A stretch of 9,341 bases of DNA from Dokdonella sp. GTDB lineage: Bacteria; Pseudomonadota; Gammaproteobacteria; Xanthomonadales; Rhodanobacteraceae. The stretch spans positions 1-9,341 of the forward strand of contig JASLGB010000160.1 of NCBI GenBank assembly GCA_030150315.1. The letters run 5' to 3'. The position numbers were made by a program, and so were the translations under genes. Under the pieces are notes generated by a model. That model saw nothing but the letters and a program-made list of their open reading frames with translations, searched no databases and was not told where the DNA came from. Below, piece after piece: positions 5,800 to 9,341 of this stretch; positions within the stretch are counted from its first letter, which is position 1, and every line of letters begins with the position of its first letter.

Positions 5800-5829
5800 C
5801 GAAGTCCGCCGCACGATGGACTTCGGCGG
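5796..5829 (-). terminator. 12-bp perfect hairpin after the oxidoreductase gene
   Basis: CCGCCGAAGTCC (5796-5807) and GGACTTCGGCGG (5818-5829) are exact reverse complements around a 10-nt loop. On the minus strand the hairpin begins 12 nt after the stop codon of the oxidoreductase (5844-5842), the usual place for a terminator. What follows is GAATCGATC and an A-run, not a T-run, so it is not a classic intrinsic terminator. It may still pause polymerase or protect the mRNA end, separating this gene from yjjJ downstream. Confidence 0.55.
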
Positions 5830-5841
5830 TAGCCGGCAAGA

Positions 5842-8800
5842 TCAAGCCGCCGCGCGCCCGGCGCCCGGATTGCGCCACGCCGACAGCAGGTCGTCCTGCC
5901 GCTTGATCGCGTTCTCGAAGTGGCGCTCCTTGACGTGGCCGAAGCCGCGGATGTGCTCGGGGACGGAGGCGATGTCGACGGCGAGCGCGTGGTTGTCGCC
6001 GTTCAATCCGGCGACGAGTTCGTCGGCGGTCTTGAAATAGTCGGCGATCAGCTGACGCTCCATCTTGCGCTCGGCGGTCTTGCCGAAGAGATCGAACGCA
6101 CCGCCGCGCAGGCCGCGCATCTTCGCCAGCAGCTTGAACGCCTTGAACACCCATGGGCCGTATTCGGCCTTCTTCAGGTTGCCGTCGGCATCGCGCTTGG
6201 CGAACAGCGGCGGCGCGAGGTTGAAGCGCAGCGTGTAGTCCCCGTCAAAGGTGTCCTTCAGGCGCCGCTCGAAGTCGCCACTGGTGTAGAGACGCGCGAC
6301 TTCGTACTCGTCCTTGTACGCCATCAGCTTGAAGGCATAGCGCGCGACCGCCTCGGCGAGCGTACTGAAGCCCGGCGTTTTCGCCTGCTCCGCCGCGCGC
6401 ACCTTGTCGACCAGGGTGCGGTATTTCTCGGCGTAGGCGGCATCCTGATAGTCGGTCAGGAACGCGACGCGGCGTGCGATGCGCTCGTCGAGCGAGCCGC
6501 TGAGGGCGGCGTCGTCGAGCGCGCCGGCGGTGCCGTCGGAAGCTGCGCGGCGCGCCGGCAGCGCCAGCGGGATCGCGCCGGACGGCGTGTGCGCATTCGG
6601 CAGGCCGGCGGCCTTGCGCACGGAAACGATGTCGTGCGCGGCCATGCGGCCCCAGTTGAAGGCGGTCTTGTTCATCTCGATCGCCGCGCCGTTGAGCTCG
6701 ATCGCGCGCACCAGCGCGTCCTCGGACAGCGGCACCCAGCCCTTTTGCCAGGCATAGCCGAGCATGAACAGGTTCGCGGCGATGGTGTCGCCAAGCAGCG
6801 CGGTGGCCAGCTTGGTCGCATCGACCAGCTCCGGCGAGCCGCCATCCAGTGCAGTCTTGACCGCGTCGATGATGCCCTGCGCGGGGAACTGCATGTCCGG
6901 CTTCATCGTGAACGTGCCGGGCATGGCTTCCCAGGTGTTGAGCACGACGCGCGAGCGGCCGGCGCGGATCTTCGACAGCGCCCAGTAGTCGTTGACCACA
7001 ACCATGTCGCAGCCGAGCACGAGATCGGCTTCGCCGGCGGCGATGCGCACGGCGTGGATATCGTCCGGCGTCTTGGCGATGCGCAGGTGGCAGGTGACCG
7101 CGCCGCCCTTCTGCGCGAGGCCGGTCTGGTCGAGCACGGTGCTGCCCTTGCCTTCCAGATGCGCGGCCATGCCGATCAGCGCGCCGATGGTGACCACGCC
7201 GGTGCCGCCGATGCCGGTGACCAGGATGTTCCACGGCTGCGCCAGATCGCTGGCGAACTGCGGCTTGGGCAGGCTGCTGAAATCGGCCGCGCCCTGGCCC
7301 TTTTTCTTTTTCAGGCTGCCGCCAACCACCGAGACGAAGCTCGGGCAGAAGCCCTTGGCGCAGGAGAAGTCCTTGTTGCAATTGCTCTGGTCGATCTCGC
7401 GCTTGCGGCCGTATTCGGTTTCCTTCGGCAGCACGGAAACGCAGAACGACTTCTCGCCGCAATCGCCGCAGCCCTCGCAGACCAGCGAGTTGATGAACAG
7501 GCGCTTGTTCGGATCTTCCATCTTGCCGCGCTTGCGGCGGCGGCGCTTTTCGGTGGCGCAGGTCTGGTCGTAGATCAGCACGCTGACGCCTTCCACTTCG
7601 CGCAGGCGCTTTTGCACCGCGTCCAGATTGTCGCGATGCTCGAATTCGACGCCGGCCGGAAACAGCTCCGGGCGCGACCACCTGGCAAGGTCGTCGCTGA
7701 CGACCACGATCGTCTGCACGCCTTCGCTGCGCACCTGGTGCGCGATGTCAGGCACCGTCAACGTGCCGTCCACCGGTTGGCCGCCGGTCATCGCGACCGC
7801 GTCGTTGTAGAGGATCTTGTAGGTGATGTTGACCTTGGCCGCGATCGACTGGCGGATCGCCAGCGAGCCGGAATGGAAGTAGGTGCCGTCGCCGAGGTTC
7901 TGGAACACGTGCCTGGTTTCGGTGAACGGCGCCTGGCCGCACCAGGTCACGCCTTCGCCGCCCATCTGCGTGAAGGTGTCGGTGTCGCGGTCCATCCACG
8001 TCACCATGTAATGGCAGCCGATGCCGCCGAGGGCGCGCGAGCCTTCCGGCACCACGGTCGAGGTGTTGTGCGGACAGCCCGAGCAGTAATGCGGCACGCG
8101 CGGGAAATTCGCGCGCGGCTGGGTGAGTTCCTTTTCCTTTGCCTCGATCCACGCCACGCGCGAGGTGATCGACTCGCTGCTGAAGAAGCGCGACAGGCGC
8201 CGCGCGATCACCAGCGCGATCATTGCCGGCGTCAGCTCGTTCGTGCTGGGCAGGATCCAGTTGCCGTCCTCGTCGTACTTGCCAACGACCGACGGGCGCA
8301 CGTGGTGGTCCCAGTTGAACATGTATTCCTTCATCTGCGATTCGATGAAGGAGCGCTTTTCCTCGACGACGATGATGTCTTCCAGGCCGCGCGCGAAATC
8401 GCGGATTCCGATCGGCTCCAGCGGCCAGGTCATGCCGACCTTGTACACGCGGATGCCGATGTCGCTGGCCATCTCGGTGCTGATGCCGAGGTATTCCAGC
8501 GCCTGCAACACGTCGAGATAGCTCTTGCCGGTGGTGACGATGCCGAGGCGCGCCTTCGGCGAGTCGATCACCACGCGATCGATGCGGTTGGCGCGCGCGA
8601 ACGCCTGCGAAGCCTGCACGGCGTACTGGTGCAGGCGCATTTCCTGCGCCAGCGGCGGATCAGGCCAGCGGATGTTGAGACCACCCGGCGGCAGCAGGAA
8701 GTCTTCCGGCAGCACGATGTCGAGCTGGTGCGGGTTGACGTTGACCGACGCCGACGACTCGACCGTTTCGGCGATCGTCTTGAAGCCGACCCAGCGGCCG

Positions 8801-9341
8801 GTGAAGCGCGACATCGCCCAACCGAGCAGGCCCATGTCGAGGATGTCCTGCACGCCGGCGGGATTGAGCACCGGCATCATCGCGCTGACGAATTCCAGCT
8901 CCGAACCGTGCGGCAGCGTCGACGAGCGGCAGGCGTGATCGTCGGCCGCCAGCGCCAGCACGCCGCCGAGCGCGCTCGTGCCGGCCGCGTTGCCGTGCTT
9001 GAACACGTCGCCGCAGCGATCCACTCCCGGGCCCTTGCCGTACCACATCGCGAACACGCCGTCGTACTTCGCGCCGGGGAACAGGTTGGCCTGCTGCGTG
9101 CCCCATACCATGGTCGCGCCAAGGTCCTCGTTGAGGCCCGGCGTGAACTCGATGCTGGACGCTTTCAGGTGCTTCTTCGCTTTCCACAGCTCGAGATCGA
9201 GGCCGCCGAGCGGCGAGCCGCGATAGCCGGAAATGAAGCCGGCGGTGCTCGCACCCGCCGCACGGTCGCGCATCTGCTGCATCAGCGGCAGGCGCACCAG
9301 TGCCTGCACGCCGGACAGATAGATTCGTCCTTCTGTGCGCG
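5842..9341 (-). CDS. Indolepyruvate ferredoxin oxidoreductase family protein, IorA-IorB fusion (N-terminus beyond window)
   Basis: The minus-strand frame is open to the right edge: 1165 residues visible. A GTG at 9309 is internal, because conserved N-terminal sequence (EGRIYLSGVQALVRLPL) runs upstream of it; about 20 residues are missing. Counting from that GTG: an IorA-like pyrimidine-type region at about 1-380 (GFISGYRGSPLGG); the thiamine-diphosphate domain at about 405-580 with CSGCPHNTS, GDG at 473-475 and ND at 502-503; a cysteine region, C611/C614/C617/C623 and C644/C650/C655-P, likely binding Fe-S; an IorB/POR-gamma domain at about 694-880 (ILVTGIGGTGVVTIGALIG); and a C-terminal DUF6537-like region at about 985-1150. 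It should oxidise an aryl-pyruvate (indolepyruvate or phenylpyruvate) to the aryl-acetyl-CoA with ferredoxin as acceptor, in aromatic amino-acid breakdown. The substrate is inferred. No partner gene is visible. Confidence 0.94.
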   Translation of the reverse strand, partial: RTEGRIYLSGVQALVRLPLMQQMRDRAAGASTAGFISGYRGSPLGGLDLELWKAKKHLKASSIEFTPGLNEDLGATMVWGTQQANLFPGAKYDGVFAMWYGKGPGVDRCGDVFKHGNAAGTSALGGVLALAADDHACRSSTLPHGSELEFVSAMMPVLNPAGVQDILDMGLLGWAMSRFTGRWVGFKTIAETVESSASVNVNPHQLDIVLPEDFLLPPGGLNIRWPDPPLAQEMRLHQYAVQASQAFARANRIDRVVIDSPKARLGIVTTGKSYLDVLQALEYLGISTEMASDIGIRVYKVGMTWPLEPIGIRDFARGLEDIIVVEEKRSFIESQMKEYMFNWDHHVRPSVVGKYDEDGNWILPSTNELTPAMIALVIARRLSRFFSSESITSRVAWIEAKEKELTQPRANFPRVPHYCSGCPHNTSTVVPEGSRALGGIGCHYMVTWMDRDTDTFTQMGGEGVTWCGQAPFTETRHVFQNLGDGTYFHSGSLAIRQSIAAKVNITYKILYNDAVAMTGGQPVDGTLTVPDIAHQVRSEGVQTIVVVSDDLARWSRPELFPAGVEFEHRDNLDAVQKRLREVEGVSVLIYDQTCATEKRRRRKRGKMEDPNKRLFINSLVCEGCGDCGEKSFCVSVLPKETEYGRKREIDQSNCNKDFSCAKGFCPSFVSVVGGSLKKKKGQGAADFSSLPKPQFASDLAQPWNILVTGIGGTGVVTIGALIGMAAHLEGKGSTVLDQTGLAQKGGAVTCHLRIAKTPDDIHAVRIAAGEADLVLGCDMVVVNDYWALSKIRAGRSRVVLNTWEAMPGTFTMKPDMQFPAQGIIDAVKTALDGGSPELVDATKLATALLGDTIAANLFMLGYAWQKGWVPLSEDALVRAIELNGAAIEMNKTAFNWGRMAAHDIVSVRKAAGLPNAHTPSGAIPLALPARRAASDGTAGALDDAALSGSLDERIARRVAFLTDYQDAAYAEKYRTLVDKVRAAEQAKTPGFSTLAEAVARYAFKLMAYKDEYEVARLYTSGDFERRLKDTFDGDYTLRFNLAPPLFAKRDADGNLKKAEYGPWVFKAFKLLAKMRGLRGGAFDLFGKTAERKMERQLIADYFKTADELVAGLNGDNHALAVDIASVPEHIRGFGHVKERHFENAIKRQDDLLSAWRNPGAGRAAA

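Noticed and set aside
6245..7681. A 478-codon minus-strand frame within the oxidoreductase gene
   Set aside because: It is an Arg/Gly/Pro-rich out-of-frame reading; the main frame carries all conserved thiamine-diphosphate and POR-gamma motifs without interruption.
9307..9309. GTG as the start codon of the oxidoreductase gene
   Set aside because: The same frame continues upstream to the window edge with family-like sequence (EGRIYLSGVQALVRL), so this GTG encodes an internal valine.

Overview
The window is high-GC gammaproteobacterial DNA, most likely from the Xanthomonadales/Lysobacterales. The main reason is ArgS: its sequence is very close to Xanthomonas-type ArgS as I remember it, and it is followed directly by an FtsN-like SPOR protein, as in many gammaproteobacteria. 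This placement is recalled, not searched. No tRNA, rRNA, CRISPR array, insertion sequence or prophage signature was seen.

Layout. (1) 1-1600, minus: the first 533 residues of a TonB-dependent outer-membrane receptor with an N-terminal carboxypeptidase-regulatory-like domain; its C-terminal barrel lies beyond the left edge. (2) 1601-1771: divergent intergenic region with a receptor-leader hairpin and a possible argS -10 box. (3) 1772-4095, plus: a two-gene unit, argS and an FtsN-like SPOR protein, joined by a 1-nt TAATG overlap. (4) 4096-4234: convergent gap with a hairpin just after each stop codon. (5) 4235-5611, minus: a HipA-family kinase of the YjjJ type, with a winged helix-turn-helix fused to the N-terminus. 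(6) 5612-5841: an AT-richer gap with a plausible yjjJ promoter containing tandem TGAATAGAT repeats, a perfect 10-bp inverted repeat, and two overlapping hairpins after the next gene. (7) 5842-9341, minus: a fused indolepyruvate:ferredoxin-oxidoreductase-family protein lacking only about 20 N-terminal residues, which lie beyond the right edge.

The genes do not form one pathway: nutrient uptake, translation, cell division, a HipA-like kinase and aromatic 2-oxoacid oxidation lie side by side. The most interesting part is the yjjJ control region. Its apparent promoter has two exact 9-bp direct repeats placed to block RNA polymerase, no Shine-Dalgarno sequence and almost no leader. The encoded kinase carries its own DNA-binding domain. 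Together this suggests an autoregulated single-gene toxin-like kinase, which is a hypothesis and not shown by the sequence alone.
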